Assembly: GCA_014896255.1 (NCBI GenBank)
Contig: JADBKT010000007.1
Location: 1 to 57,495 of the forward strand
Direction: 5' to 3'
Origin: Hydrogenibacillus sp.
GTDB taxonomy: Bacteria > Bacillota > Bacilli > Thermicanales > DSM-22653
Length of the DNA stretch: 57,495 nt
Notes under the pieces: generated by a model
Told to the model about the DNA's origin: nothing
The model's input: the letters and a program-made list of their open reading frames with translations, nothing else
Databases searched by the model: none
Shown: piece after piece, positions 26,416 through 34,445 of the stretch
Position numbering within the stretch: position 1 is the stretch's first letter
Layout: each line of letters starts with the position of its first letter
Made by a program: the position numbers and the translations under genes

Positions 26416-26916
26416 TTACCGGCGCCGCCTTCCGCGCCCCTTCCCGCGCCCTTTCCAAAGCAGGAGCAGGAGACCGACGAGGAGCGCGGCCCAGGGCCAA
26501 TCAACGGTCCATGGAAAGAGGGGCCCCAAAAGCGTCAGCCGGTCCAAAAGCAGGGACCAGGCGAGCAGGAACAGTCCGAAGACGAGCCCGCGCCGGACGG
26601 GCTCGAGAATATATTGCCCGATCAGGGCCGCTCCGCCGATGAAGGCCGTCGTCCGCCACGAAAGCGGCCCGAGGAAATCGAAACGCGCGCCGAAGAGCGC
26701 AAGCCCCATCCCGGTCAGCATCAGCCCCGGCGCGAACAACCAAGCGTTCGTGCGATCGGTCCAGGCGCCGATCATCAGGTACAGTCCCAGCGCGACGAGG
26801 AGCGCTTCGGCGCTCATCGCCGCCTGCAGCAGTTCCCCCGGCAGAGGAGGTTTGGGGAGGAGCTTAAAAACGGCGAGAACGATGAACAGAGCGCCGAAAA
26901 AATGCCGGTCACTCAT
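26416..26916 (-). CDS. Small membrane protein, unknown
   Basis: The 166-residue protein is strongly hydrophobic, with about five membrane segments, including FFGALFIVLAVFKLL, AEALLVALGLYLMIG, TAFIGGAALIGQYIL, LVFGLFLLAWSLLLD and WAALLVGLLLLLW, and ends in a basic GRGKGRGRRRR tail. I recognise no family. The ATG at 26916-26914 lies within the last bases of the transporter gene upstream (eight-base overlap), so the two are translationally coupled and may work together in the membrane. The frame is open to 27201, but that part overlaps the transporter gene. Confidence 0.75.
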   Translation of the reverse strand: MSDRHFFGALFIVLAVFKLLPKPPLPGELLQAAMSAEALLVALGLYLMIGAWTDRTNAWLFAPGLMLTGMGLALFGARFDFLGPLSWRTTAFIGGAALIGQYILEPVRRGLVFGLFLLAWSLLLDRLTLLGPLFPWTVDWPWAALLVGLLLLLWKGRGKGRGRRRR

Positions 26917-27847
26917 CGGAGCGCCTCCTTCGCAGCGCGTGCATCTGAGCGAGGCTTCCGGGGAGTTCGGCGAGAAGCATTCCGCCGAGAATGAGCGTGC
27001 TGCCCGCGAGCATCCGCGATGTGGGCACCTCGCCGTTTGCCGCCCAGGCGGTGAGCGCGGCGAAAACCGGCTCCATGGCGAAGATGAGCGCCACGTGCAC
27101 CGGAGACGTCCTGCGCTGGATGTTCGTCTGCACCCAGTAGGCGAACGCGGTGGCCAGGACCGCGGTGACGAACAAGGCCAGCCAAACGTCGCGCTCGGCA
27201 TACGGCGCCGGATCGAAGAGCGCCGTTCGTTCCGCGGCGAGTGCGGCGATGAGGGAGAGGAGGGCGACCGTGCCGATCTGAACGGCGGCGAGCGGTGCGG
27301 CGGGAAAGACGCCGGCGTATCGTCCGGTGGCGACGATCTGCAGGGCGAAGGCCAGGGCGCCGAGCAAGGTCAACCCGTCGCCGATGTTCGGCACGAAAGC
27401 GTCTCCGAGGGTGAGCGCGTACAGCCCGAGGGTGGCGATGAGCACGCCGGCGCACGCCGATTTGGGAATCGCGGTTTTGAGCCAGACGGCGCTTGTGACC
27501 GGGACGAGGACGATGGAAAGCCCGGTGATGAACCCTGATTTGGCGGGCGTCGTGTACAAGAGTCCGAACGTCTGAAAGGCATAGCCGGCGAACAAAAAAA
27601 CACCGATGGACGCGCCGGCCAGGTACAAGGCGTATCCGCGGCGCTCGGCGGACGGTGCGGGTCGCTTGCCCAAGGCCGGCGGAAGGAGCACCAAAAAGGC
27701 GAGCGCAAAGCGGACGGCCAAAAACGAAAAAGGCGGAAAATGACGAATCGCGTTTTGGACGAGGACGAACGTCGCCCCCCAGATGAACGTCACGACCAGC
27801 AAAAGGAGATCGGCCCAGATGTTTTTTTGCATAATGCGCAGTCCCAC
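26909..27847 (-). CDS. DMT-superfamily transporter with EamA repeats
   Basis: This 312-residue transporter has ten predicted membrane segments in two EamA halves. The first begins ADLLLLVVTFIWGATFVLVQ, with NAIRHFPPFSFLAVRFALAF, the typical first-repeat signature; the second has LTLLGALAFALQIVATGRYA, PVHVALIFAMEPVFAALTAW and a C-terminal GSTLILGGMLLAELP. Family members export amino acids or other metabolites; the substrate is unknown. The GTG at 27847 has AGGGAG just upstream, and the ATG 15 bases later is an alternative start. It is first of a two-gene unit. Confidence 0.88.
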   Translation of the reverse strand: MGLRIMQKNIWADLLLLVVTFIWGATFVLVQNAIRHFPPFSFLAVRFALAFLVLLPPALGKRPAPSAERRGYALYLAGASIGVFLFAGYAFQTFGLLYTTPAKSGFITGLSIVLVPVTSAVWLKTAIPKSACAGVLIATLGLYALTLGDAFVPNIGDGLTLLGALAFALQIVATGRYAGVFPAAPLAAVQIGTVALLSLIAALAAERTALFDPAPYAERDVWLALFVTAVLATAFAYWVQTNIQRRTSPVHVALIFAMEPVFAALTAWAANGEVPTSRMLAGSTLILGGMLLAELPGSLAQMHALRRRRSDE

Positions 27848-27922
27848 GTCTCCCTACCTTGCGGCATCGGTTTCCATTATATCGGAAGTGTCGACTTTTT
27901 TCTATGCACGAGAGCGTTTTTT

Positions 27923-27931
27923 TGTTATAAT
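27923..27931 (+). promoter_or_regulatory. Extended -10 promoter of the XRE gene
   Basis: TGTTATAAT is an extended -10 element (TGN plus TATAAT), about 60 bases before the start. It follows a T7 run. No clear -35 box is visible. Confidence 0.55.
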
Positions 27932-27992
27932 ATGATCTACTCTATATTCTACTTCGTTTACCGTTAAATCCCACAAGGAGCGCACAGAGTCG

Positions 27993-28553
27993 ATGAACGA
28001 ACTGGCTCAATATGTCAAACAAGTGCTCAAAGACGACCCGCTCTTCGTCGAAACGATCGACGACAGCATCGAAAAACGCGTGGCGTACCACGTCAAGCGC
28101 CTGCGCAAGGCGAAGCGCTTGACGCAGGCGGACTTGGCGGAAAAGATGGGGGTCAAACAACCGTTCGTGGCGCGCATCGAAAGCGGCAAAAACAACATTT
28201 CCATTCGCAAGCTGTCGGAATTGGCGCTGGTCCTGGAAGTCGACCCGGTGGAGCTGATCAAACCGATCTATGCCCTCGGGCGTCCGGATGACGTGGTGCG
28301 CATGATCGTCAATCGGCGTTTTCGCATCATGGCCATCAATCCCGGCGGCGTCAAGTTCTTCGGCCGGCCGCACATCGAGCTCGTCCATACCCTGTTGTCC
28401 AACGAATCGCCCTTTCGGCGGGCGGCGGAAATGGCGTTTGAGCAAGGGGCGGACCTCACGGCGACGGTCAAAGACGGCATGTCCATCGACGCCCGGCTCA
28501 TCTGGAACAGTCGCGGTCAGATGCTCGGGGCCGAGCTGACGTACGTGCGTTGA
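27993..28553 (+). CDS. XRE-family transcriptional regulator
   Basis: This 186-residue protein has an N-terminal HTH (residues about 30-85): HVKRLRKAKRLTQADLAEKM, GVKQPFVARIESGKNNISIR and LSELALVLEVDPVEL. The C-terminal 95 residues (DDVVRMIVNRRFRIMAINPG to GAELTYVR) form an unrecognised domain, possibly a small PAS-like sensor because of the strand pattern, but this is a guess. The ATG follows AAGGAGCGCACAG. It sits alone between the DMT transporter and hemA, so it could control either neighbour. Confidence 0.85.
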   Translation: MNELAQYVKQVLKDDPLFVETIDDSIEKRVAYHVKRLRKAKRLTQADLAEKMGVKQPFVARIESGKNNISIRKLSELALVLEVDPVELIKPIYALGRPDDVVRMIVNRRFRIMAINPGGVKFFGRPHIELVHTLLSNESPFRRAAEMAFEQGADLTATVKDGMSIDARLIWNSRGQMLGAELTYVR

Positions 28554-28595
28554 CCGGCGGTCACAAATTGATCACGCCTGAGGCCGCTGAACGGG

Positions 28596-28624
28596 GTCAA
28601 AGTGGGGTAGGCTTGTGATATAAT
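28596..28624 (+). promoter_or_regulatory. Promoter of the hem operon
   Basis: A perfect TATAAT (28619-28624) has a weak GTCAAA 17 bases upstream. Transcription would begin near 28631, giving a leader of about 93 bases before hemA. Confidence 0.6.
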
Positions 28625-28671
28625 GTTCGTGAGTCCAGAACGTTTATCACGAACGAATGGTTCGTCCTCCG

Positions 28672-28716
28672 CCGAGGCGCGATCGGGGATCCGACGCCTC
28701 GGTGAACCGAGGAGGG
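28672..28716 (+). promoter_or_regulatory. Mutually exclusive hairpins in the hemA leader
   Basis: CCGAGGCG (28672-28679) can pair with CGCCTCGG (28695-28702). The same CCTCGG (28697-28702) can instead pair with CCGAGG (28707-28712) around a TGAA tetraloop, burying the Shine-Dalgarno GAGGAGGG (28709-28716). The two folds exclude each other, as in translational switches. No ligand or leader peptide is evident. Confidence 0.45.
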
Positions 28717-28723
28717 ATGGATC

Positions 28724-30142
28724 GTGCATCTGTTGGCCATCGGTCTGAACTACCGTTCGGCGCCCGTCGAGCTGCGCGAGCGCTGTACGTTTTTGCCGGA
28801 GCGGCTTCCGGACGCGTACCGGACGCTCGGCGAGTACAACAGCATCGTCGAGGCGGTCATCCTCGCCACCTGCAACCGGACGGAACTGTACCTCGTCACC
28901 GACCGCGGCAATGTCAAGGCGGCGGAAGAACAGGCGCTTCGGTTCATGGAGCGCTGGTTCGGATTCGGCGCCGCGGCGCTTCGGGCACACCTGTACGTCC
29001 ACGTCGATCGCCAGGCGGTAGACCATCTGTTGCGCGTCGCCGTCGGACTCGATTCGATGGTCGTCGGCGAGACGCAGATTCTGGGTCAGGTGCGCGAGGC
29101 GTGGGAGCGGGCGGAGGAAGCCGAAGCGACGGGGAAGCTGCTCAATACGCTTTTCCGGCGCGCCGTCTCATTTGCCAAGCGGATGCATACGAAGTGGGGC
29201 CTGAACGACCATCCGGTATCCGTCGGCTATGCCGCCGTCGTCCTGGCGAAGAAGCTGTTCGGCGATTTTCGTTCGAAGCGCGTCGTCGTCATCGGCGCCG
29301 GGGAGCTGGGCGAACTCGTGCTCAGACACCTCGCCGACCAAGGCGCGCAAGAGATCATCCTCGCCAATCGAACGCGGGAAAAGGCGGAAGCGCTCGCCGC
29401 CGCCTTCGGCGGCCGGACGATCGACTTTGACCGATTGCCGGAAGCGGCGGCCAGGGCGGATATTGTCGTCAGTTCTACGTCGGCGCCCGGTTATGTGCTC
29501 ACCCGGGAGGCACTTGCGCCGCATCTCACGGAACGCCGCGAGCGACCGCTCATCCTGATCGACCTCGCCGTGCCGCGGGATGTCGATCCGGCGTTGCACG
29601 GCTTCAAGCAGGTGTACGTCTATGACATCGACGATTTAAACGGCATCGTCGAGGCGAACCTAAACGAACGCCGGCGGATCGCCGCGCGCATCGAAACGGA
29701 GGTACAGGCGGCGGTGGACGATTACGACGCGTGGCTGAGGACGCTCGACGTCGTGCCGGTGATCGCCGCGCTTCAGGCGAAGGGCATGTCTTTGCAGGCC
29801 AAAACGATGGAGAGTCTGAACCGCAAGCTGCCCGACCTCGACGAGCGCAGCCGCCGGCTGCTCGAAAAACACACGAAAAATCTCGTGAATCAACTCCTTC
29901 AGGACGCCGTCCTGTACTTGAAGGAAAACGCCGGTACGCAGGAAGGGCGTGCGGTGCGCGAAGCGTTGGTGAAAAGCTTCGATCTCGAACCGTGGATGCC
30001 AGCGCCCGCGAGCGGATTCACGTCGCCGTCCGATGCCGAACGCGAAGCTGAACGGCGCGAAGCACACGCGCTCGCGTCGCGGAATGACCCGTTGAACGGC
30101 GGGCTTCGTCTCACGCGCTTGGCCGAGCAGACGATGATGTAA
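28724..30142 (+). CDS. hemA: Glutamyl-tRNA reductase
   Basis: This NADPH enzyme makes glutamate 1-semialdehyde from Glu-tRNA and is the first committed, regulated step of C5 haem synthesis. The 472-residue protein has LLAIGLNYRSAPVELRE at the N-terminus, the catalytic Cys in LATCNRTELYLV, GLDSMVVGETQILGQV, the Rossmann motif VVVIGAGELGEL and a C-terminal dimer helix. GTG at 28724 has GAGGAGGG eight bases upstream. It begins hemAXCDB; protein-level control by HemX is known in B. subtilis. Confidence 0.96.
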   Translation: MHLLAIGLNYRSAPVELRERCTFLPERLPDAYRTLGEYNSIVEAVILATCNRTELYLVTDRGNVKAAEEQALRFMERWFGFGAAALRAHLYVHVDRQAVDHLLRVAVGLDSMVVGETQILGQVREAWERAEEAEATGKLLNTLFRRAVSFAKRMHTKWGLNDHPVSVGYAAVVLAKKLFGDFRSKRVVVIGAGELGELVLRHLADQGAQEIILANRTREKAEALAAAFGGRTIDFDRLPEAAARADIVVSSTSAPGYVLTREALAPHLTERRERPLILIDLAVPRDVDPALHGFKQVYVYDIDDLNGIVEANLNERRRIAARIETEVQAAVDDYDAWLRTLDVVPVIAALQAKGMSLQAKTMESLNRKLPDLDERSRRLLEKHTKNLVNQLLQDAVLYLKENAGTQEGRAVREALVKSFDLEPWMPAPASGFTSPSDAEREAERREAHALASRNDPLNGGLRLTRLAEQTMM

Positions 30143-30159
30143 AAGGGAGCGGTCGGCCG

Positions 30160-30981
30160 GTGTCCGCCTGGCGTTGGTTATACGACGGATTCATCGTGCT
30201 CTATGCCTTTTCGTTGACACTGTATTTCATCGATTTTACACGCCGCGTGCCGCGGGCGAACCGCGTGGCTTTTTGGTCGCTGATCGGCGTCTTCGCCATT
30301 CTGACGATGTTGATCGCCCTCGAGTTGTTCGTCCATCCGTCGATGACGGCGCTGGCGATGGAAAAGACGCGGCTCCTCTACGCCTGGTTGCTCATCGCCA
30401 CGTCCCTCGTGTTGAACGCCGTTTTCCGCATGGATTTTTTTCTTTTTTTTACCAACCTCGTCGGTTTTGCCGTCTCCGTGCTGAACGTCTTTCCGCTTTT
30501 GACCGCCTGGGCCGGGGAAGGGCAGGCGGTGCGCGGGGAACTGTTGCTCCTGCACATCGTGACCGCGCTTTTCGGCGATGTCCTGTTCGTCATCTCGGGC
30601 ATTTTTGCGCTCATGTACCTTCTCGTCGACATCCTGTTGCGCACCAAACGGCCCGGAAAACAGCTTTTTCGTCTTCCGCCGTTGGAACGCCTTGCGCGGG
30701 ACGCCGGGCTGTTCGCGATGATCGGCGTGCCGGTCTTCACGGTGGCCGTCGTGCTCGGTTGGATTTGGGCGCTCGATGAACCCGGGCTCGTTCTGTACCG
30801 GGATCCGAAGGTCCTCTTCTCGCTCGCCACGCTTTTGGCCTACGGCTTTTTCGTCTATGTCCGCATCGGCGCGAAGTGGCCGTGGCGGCTGGCGATGCTC
30901 GTCAACATCGGGGCGCTCGTCATCCTCTGGGTGAACTTTTGGATCACCCATTCCCTCGCCTGGGCCGCATGGCCGAGGTGA
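30160..30981 (+). CDS. hemX: HemX / CcsA-type membrane protein
   Basis: This 273-residue protein has about eight membrane segments. It resembles the cytochrome c assembly (CcsA) superfamily, with LLHIVTALFGDVLFVISGIFA-like membrane helices (the family WxxxH region is modified), AMIGVPVFTVAVVLGWIWAL and FWITHSLAWAAW near the end. In B. subtilis HemX lowers the amount of HemA. The start is GTG at 30160 with AAAAGGGAGCGG upstream, 17 bases after hemA. It lies in the standard place between hemA and hemC. Confidence 0.9.
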   Translation: MSAWRWLYDGFIVLYAFSLTLYFIDFTRRVPRANRVAFWSLIGVFAILTMLIALELFVHPSMTALAMEKTRLLYAWLLIATSLVLNAVFRMDFFLFFTNLVGFAVSVLNVFPLLTAWAGEGQAVRGELLLLHIVTALFGDVLFVISGIFALMYLLVDILLRTKRPGKQLFRLPPLERLARDAGLFAMIGVPVFTVAVVLGWIWALDEPGLVLYRDPKVLFSLATLLAYGFFVYVRIGAKWPWRLAMLVNIGALVILWVNFWITHSLAWAAWPR

Positions 30982-31014
30982 GACGTCGTGCATCAGGAGA
31001 CGTCGTGCATCAGG
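30981..31014. repeat. 17-bp tandem duplication before hemC
   Basis: AGACGTCGTGCATCAGG occurs twice in tandem (30981-30997 and 30998-31014). Each copy contains a GTG codon, and the hemC Shine-Dalgarno follows directly. Confidence 0.9.
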
Positions 31015-31032
31015 AGAAATGGAGGAATTCGG

Positions 31033-32118
31033 GTGCCTGAACTCGTGCTCGCCTCCCGGGGCAGCCGATTGGCGCTCGCCCAAAGTCAGTGGGTTCGGGC
31101 GCGCTTGCTGGAGCGGTTTTCCGATCTGTCCGTGCGCATCGAGACGTTCGTCACGAAGGGCGACCGCATGCTCGATGTGACGCTCGCGAAAATCGGCGGC
31201 AAGGGGCTGTTCATCAAAGAAATCGAAGAGGCGCTCCTCCGTCGGCAGGCCGATTTTGCCGTGCACAGCATGAAGGACGTGCCGGCGGCGCTCCCGCCGG
31301 GGCTTTCGATCGTCGCCGTACCGCCGCGGGCATCGGCTTATGACGTCCTCATCACCCGCGACGGCCGCACGCTCGAAGATCTCCCCCGCGGCGCGGTCAT
31401 CGGCACGAGCAGCCTCAGGCGCGCGGTGTTGCTGAGGCGCCTGAGGCCGGATCTGGTCGTCGAGCCGCTGCGGGGAAATGTCGATACGCGGCTTCGGCGC
31501 CTTCTGGACGGCGATTTTGACGCCGTCGTTTTGGCTTCGGCCGGCCTGTCGCGCCTCGGTTTGACCGGTCGGGGCCGAGGAACGTCGGATGCGATCGAGC
31601 CGGACATCGACGCGTCGGAGCCGATCGAAGCGCGCCTCGGCGGATCGGGAGCGATCGAACCGGGGGCGGGCGGTCAAGACCGCCCGATCGCGGATCCGTC
31701 CCGGTGGACGGCCGTGGCGCTCGATCCGGAGGTGTTCATTCCGGCCGTCGGGCAAGGGGCGCTCGGAATCGAGGCGCGCGAGGAGGACGCGGCGGTCATC
31801 GAACGCCTTCGGGCGTTGGACGACGAGCCGACGCGCCGGGCGGTGGCGGCCGAGCGGGCGTTTTTGGCCCGCTTGGCGGGCAGCTGTCACGTGCCGATCG
31901 GCGCGCATGCCGCCGTTTTGGCGGACGGGCGCGTGACGCTGAGCGGTTTCGTCGCGACGCCGGACGGCGAGGCATTCCTCTCCGACACGCTGAGCGGCCT
32001 TTCACCGGACGTCGGCACGGCGCTCGCCGAACGGCTCATCGCCCGCGGGGCGAATGAGATCATCGCCCGATTCGGCATGCCGGAGGCGGCAGGTGAAGAT
32101 GCCGATGGGCGAGACTAG
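31033..32118 (+). CDS. hemC: Porphobilinogen deaminase (hydroxymethylbilane synthase)
   Basis: This 361-residue enzyme joins four porphobilinogens into hydroxymethylbilane. ASRGSRLALAQSQWV, ETFVTKGDRMLDVTLAKIGG, DFAVHSMKDVP and SSLRRAVLLRRLRPDL are typical, and the dipyrromethane cofactor Cys is in LARLAGSCHVPIGAHA. A stretch of about 50 residues (177-226), rich in Gly, Asp, Pro and Ser, is inserted just before ALDPEVFIPAVGQGALG and makes the protein longer than the usual 310. GTG at 31033 has GGAGGA seven bases upstream. Confidence 0.95.
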   Translation: MPELVLASRGSRLALAQSQWVRARLLERFSDLSVRIETFVTKGDRMLDVTLAKIGGKGLFIKEIEEALLRRQADFAVHSMKDVPAALPPGLSIVAVPPRASAYDVLITRDGRTLEDLPRGAVIGTSSLRRAVLLRRLRPDLVVEPLRGNVDTRLRRLLDGDFDAVVLASAGLSRLGLTGRGRGTSDAIEPDIDASEPIEARLGGSGAIEPGAGGQDRPIADPSRWTAVALDPEVFIPAVGQGALGIEAREEDAAVIERLRALDDEPTRRAVAAERAFLARLAGSCHVPIGAHAAVLADGRVTLSGFVATPDGEAFLSDTLSGLSPDVGTALAERLIARGANEIIARFGMPEAAGEDADGRD

Positions 32119-32989
32119 GGGGCCCGGGGGAACCGGGCCGACGGCCGAACCGGGTGCGCCGGACGAACGTCCGCTGATCGGCCGGCGCGTCGTGGTGACG
32201 CGGGCCCGGCATCAAGGGCGATCGCTCGTCGACCGCTTTTTTGCGCTCGGCGCCGAAGTGCTGCACATCCCGCTCATTCGCCTTTCTCCGGTACCGCTCA
32301 AGGCGGATTTGGCCCGGGCGTTGTGCGCCGCCCGGGAGGCGGATTGGCTTATCTTCTCCAGCCAAAACGGCGTCGAGGCGTTTTTTGCGCTTTACGACGA
32401 AGCGGGCTGCCCGCCGCTTCTTGCGCGCGGTCCGAAACGCGTCGCCGTCGGCCCGAAAACGGCGGAGGCGCTCATGAGGCACGCGCATGCGGCCGACGTC
32501 GTGGCCGATGAGTTTACGGCAGAAGGCATCGTCGAGGCGCTCACATCGCGGATCTCGCCGGGGGAACGGGCTGTCGTCGTACGCGGCAACTTGAGCCGCG
32601 ACGTCGTCGCGCCGGCGCTAAGGGCGCTGGGCCTCGAGGCGACGTCCATCGTCGTCTATGACAACACCCGCGATGCGGACGGCGTGCGCCGTCTGGCCCA
32701 AACATTCATCACCGGCGTCGTCGATGCCGTGACGCTCACCAGCCCGTCGGTGGCCGATGCCGTGGCCGACGCCCTGGCTTCGGCCCGCCTGTCGGCGTCG
32801 GCGGCGGACGTCCGCCCGCCGGGCGTTTATTTGAGCATCGGACGGGTGACGACGGCGCGAGCGCGGGCGCTCGGCCTGTTGCCCGTCGTGGAAGCTTTTC
32901 CGTATACGGAAGAAGGCCTCGTCTCCGCCTTCGTGGCTTATGTTTCTGGCGCGTATGGGTCGTCCGGTGCGCGTGGACGGGAAGGTTGA
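32099..32989 (+). CDS. hemD: Uroporphyrinogen-III synthase
   Basis: This enzyme cyclises hydroxymethylbilane with inversion of ring D. The sequence is poorly conserved across the family, but the 296-residue protein has the expected parts: RRVVVTRARHQGRSLVDRFF, LIRLSPVPL, DWLIFSSQNGVEAFF, AVGPKTAEAL, VVRGNLSRDVVAPALRALG, ALTLTSPS-like VTLTSPSVADAV and IGRVTTARARALG. The ATG at 32099 overlaps the hemC end by 20 bases and has GGAGGC upstream. The first 25 residues are Gly/Pro-rich and may be an extension. Confidence 0.92.
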   Translation: MPMGETRGPGGTGPTAEPGAPDERPLIGRRVVVTRARHQGRSLVDRFFALGAEVLHIPLIRLSPVPLKADLARALCAAREADWLIFSSQNGVEAFFALYDEAGCPPLLARGPKRVAVGPKTAEALMRHAHAADVVADEFTAEGIVEALTSRISPGERAVVVRGNLSRDVVAPALRALGLEATSIVVYDNTRDADGVRRLAQTFITGVVDAVTLTSPSVADAVADALASARLSASAADVRPPGVYLSIGRVTTARARALGLLPVVEAFPYTEEGLVSAFVAYVSGAYGSSGARGREG

Positions 32990-33007
32990 CGTGGGGAGGG
33001 AATGATG

Positions 33008-33982
33008 ATGCGCGAATTCATCCGCCATCGGCGGCTGCGCCGCTCTCCGGCGCTTAGGCGCATGGTGCGGGAGACGGCCGTCGGCGTCGATGATCTGATC
33101 TACCCGTTGTTCGTCACGGAGGGACATAATGTCCGCCGAGAAGTGCCGTCGATGCCCGGCGTCTTTCAGCTGTCGCTTGATCGGCTGAACACGGAAGTGG
33201 AAGAGGTGCTCATGCTCGGCATCCCGGCGGTGATCCTCTTCGGCATCCCGGAGCACAAGGACGACGTCGGAAGCGGCGCCTACGACGAGGCGGGCATCGT
33301 GCAGCGGGCGCTCCGGCAGCTGAAAAAGGCCTATCCCGAGCTCGTCCTGATCGCCGACAATTGCCTGTGCGAATATACGAGCCACGGTCACTGCGGGCTC
33401 GTCCGCGACGGGGAGATCTTAAACGACGAGACGCTCGAACTCCTCGTCCGTACCGCCGTGTCGCAAGCCGAGGCGGGCGCGGACATCATCGCCCCGTCGA
33501 ACATGATGGACGGTTTCGTGGGCGCCATCCGCGACGGGCTCGACCGTTCCGGATTCAAACAGACGCCGATCATGGCCTATTCCGTCAAATACGCCTCGGC
33601 GTTTTACGGCCCGTTCCGCGAGGCGGCGCATTCGGCGCCGGCCTTCGGCGACCGGCGGACGTATCAGATGGACCCGGCGAACGTCCGCGAGGCGCTCCGC
33701 GAAGCGGCGAGCGACGTCGCCGAAGGTGCGGACTTTTTGATGGTCAAACCGTCCCTCGCCTACCTCGATGTGCTCCGGGCGCTTCGCGAGGCGTACCCGC
33801 ATCCGTTGGTGGCCTACAATGTGAGCGGGGAATACGCCATGATCAAAGCCGCGGCCCGAAACGGCTGGATCGACGAACGGGCGGTCGTGATGGAGACGCT
33901 GACCGGGATGAAACGCGCCGGCGCCGATTTGATCATCACCTATCACGCCAAAGACGCGGCCCGCTGGCTTCAGGCGGAGTGA
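33008..33982 (+). CDS. hemB: Delta-aminolevulinic acid dehydratase (porphobilinogen synthase)
   Basis: This 324-residue enzyme condenses two 5-aminolevulinates to porphobilinogen. The zinc Cys triad is seen in [16 protein letters not shown], the two active-site lysines in [15 protein letters not shown] and [12 protein letters not shown], and MAYNVSGEY-like [11 protein letters not shown] is present, so it is the zinc-type enzyme. Three ATG codons run in tandem (33002, 33005, 33008); I chose the third because GGGGAGGG is then seven bases away. It ends the first haem gene block, before a strong terminator. Confidence 0.95.
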   Translation: MREFIRHRRLRRSPALRRMVRETAVGVDDLIYPLFVTEGHNVRREVPSMPGVFQLSLDRLNTEVEEVLMLGIPAVILFGIPEHKDDVGSGAYDEAGIVQRALRQLKKAYPELVLIADNCLCEYTSHGHCGLVRDGEILNDETLELLVRTAVSQAEAGADIIAPSNMMDGFVGAIRDGLDRSGFKQTPIMAYSVKYASAFYGPFREAAHSAPAFGDRRTYQMDPANVREALREAASDVAEGADFLMVKPSLAYLDVLRALREAYPHPLVAYNVSGEYAMIKAAARNGWIDERAVVMETLTGMKRAGADLIITYHAKDAARWLQAE

Positions 33983-33992
33983 GGCGACCCAA

Positions 33993-34025
33993 CCAAAACC
34001 CCCGGGAAATTCCCGGGGGTTTTGG
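33993..34025. terminator. Bidirectional terminator after hemB
   Basis: A perfect 16-bp inverted repeat, CCAAAACCCCCGGGAA and its complement, surrounds one base. Both strands end in a TTTT run after the GC stem. It serves hemB and the convergent hsp20 remnant. Confidence 0.93.
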
Positions 34026-34030
34026 CGCGG

Positions 34031-34310
34031 TTATTCGATATCTATCCGACGACCGCTCGGCGGGGTGCGCCGGAGCTTGGGAAGCGTGACGGTAAGGAGC
34101 CCGTCTTTGAACTTCGCCTTGATCCGCTCCGCGTCGACGTTCTCCAGGGCGAAATGTCGCTCCAGGCGACCGCGGTAGCGTTCTTTGCGGACGAATTGTT
34201 CGCGCTCTTCGTCGAAGCCGCCGGACTGTTCGAGGGTGATGGACAGCATGCCGTCGTCGAAGTCGACATGAATGGCGTCTTTTCACGACCGTTATTTTCT
34301 TTCATCATCT
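34031..34310 (-). pseudogene. Hsp20 (alpha-crystallin) remnant
   Basis: The minus strand encodes the small heat shock protein core: HVDFDDGMLSITLEQSGG, REQFVRKERYRGRLERHF and KAKFKDGLLTVTLPKL, ending in IDIE. The N-terminal 60 residues or so are missing, and a stop (TGA) lies just before KDAIHVDF. A neighbouring frame carries GREK, which would continue into DAIHV if one base were added, so a frameshift is likely. The only in-frame ATG (34249) would start in the middle of the domain. The gene is broken where the ABC importer begins, and it has no upstream promoter. Confidence 0.7.
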
Positions 34311-34342
34311 TAGCGCGTATGCGTTGCTGCAATAAAAACAAC

Positions 34343-34371
34343 TTGTCAGTCGATGAGCCAACCGCTATGAT
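34343..34371 (+). promoter_or_regulatory. Promoter of the ABC importer operon
   Basis: TTGTCA and TATGAT are 17 bases apart, about 75 bases before the binding-protein start. No T-box or repeat is seen in the leader. Confidence 0.65.
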
Positions 34372-34445
34372 GATACATATGATTTGTCACGAAAACGCTT
34401 TGGCGCGTTAAAACAGATACACGGCAAACACAGGGGGAGAAACCG

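Noticed and set aside
30981-31014. Start of a CRISPR array
   Set aside because: It is a direct tandem duplication with no spacer and only two copies.
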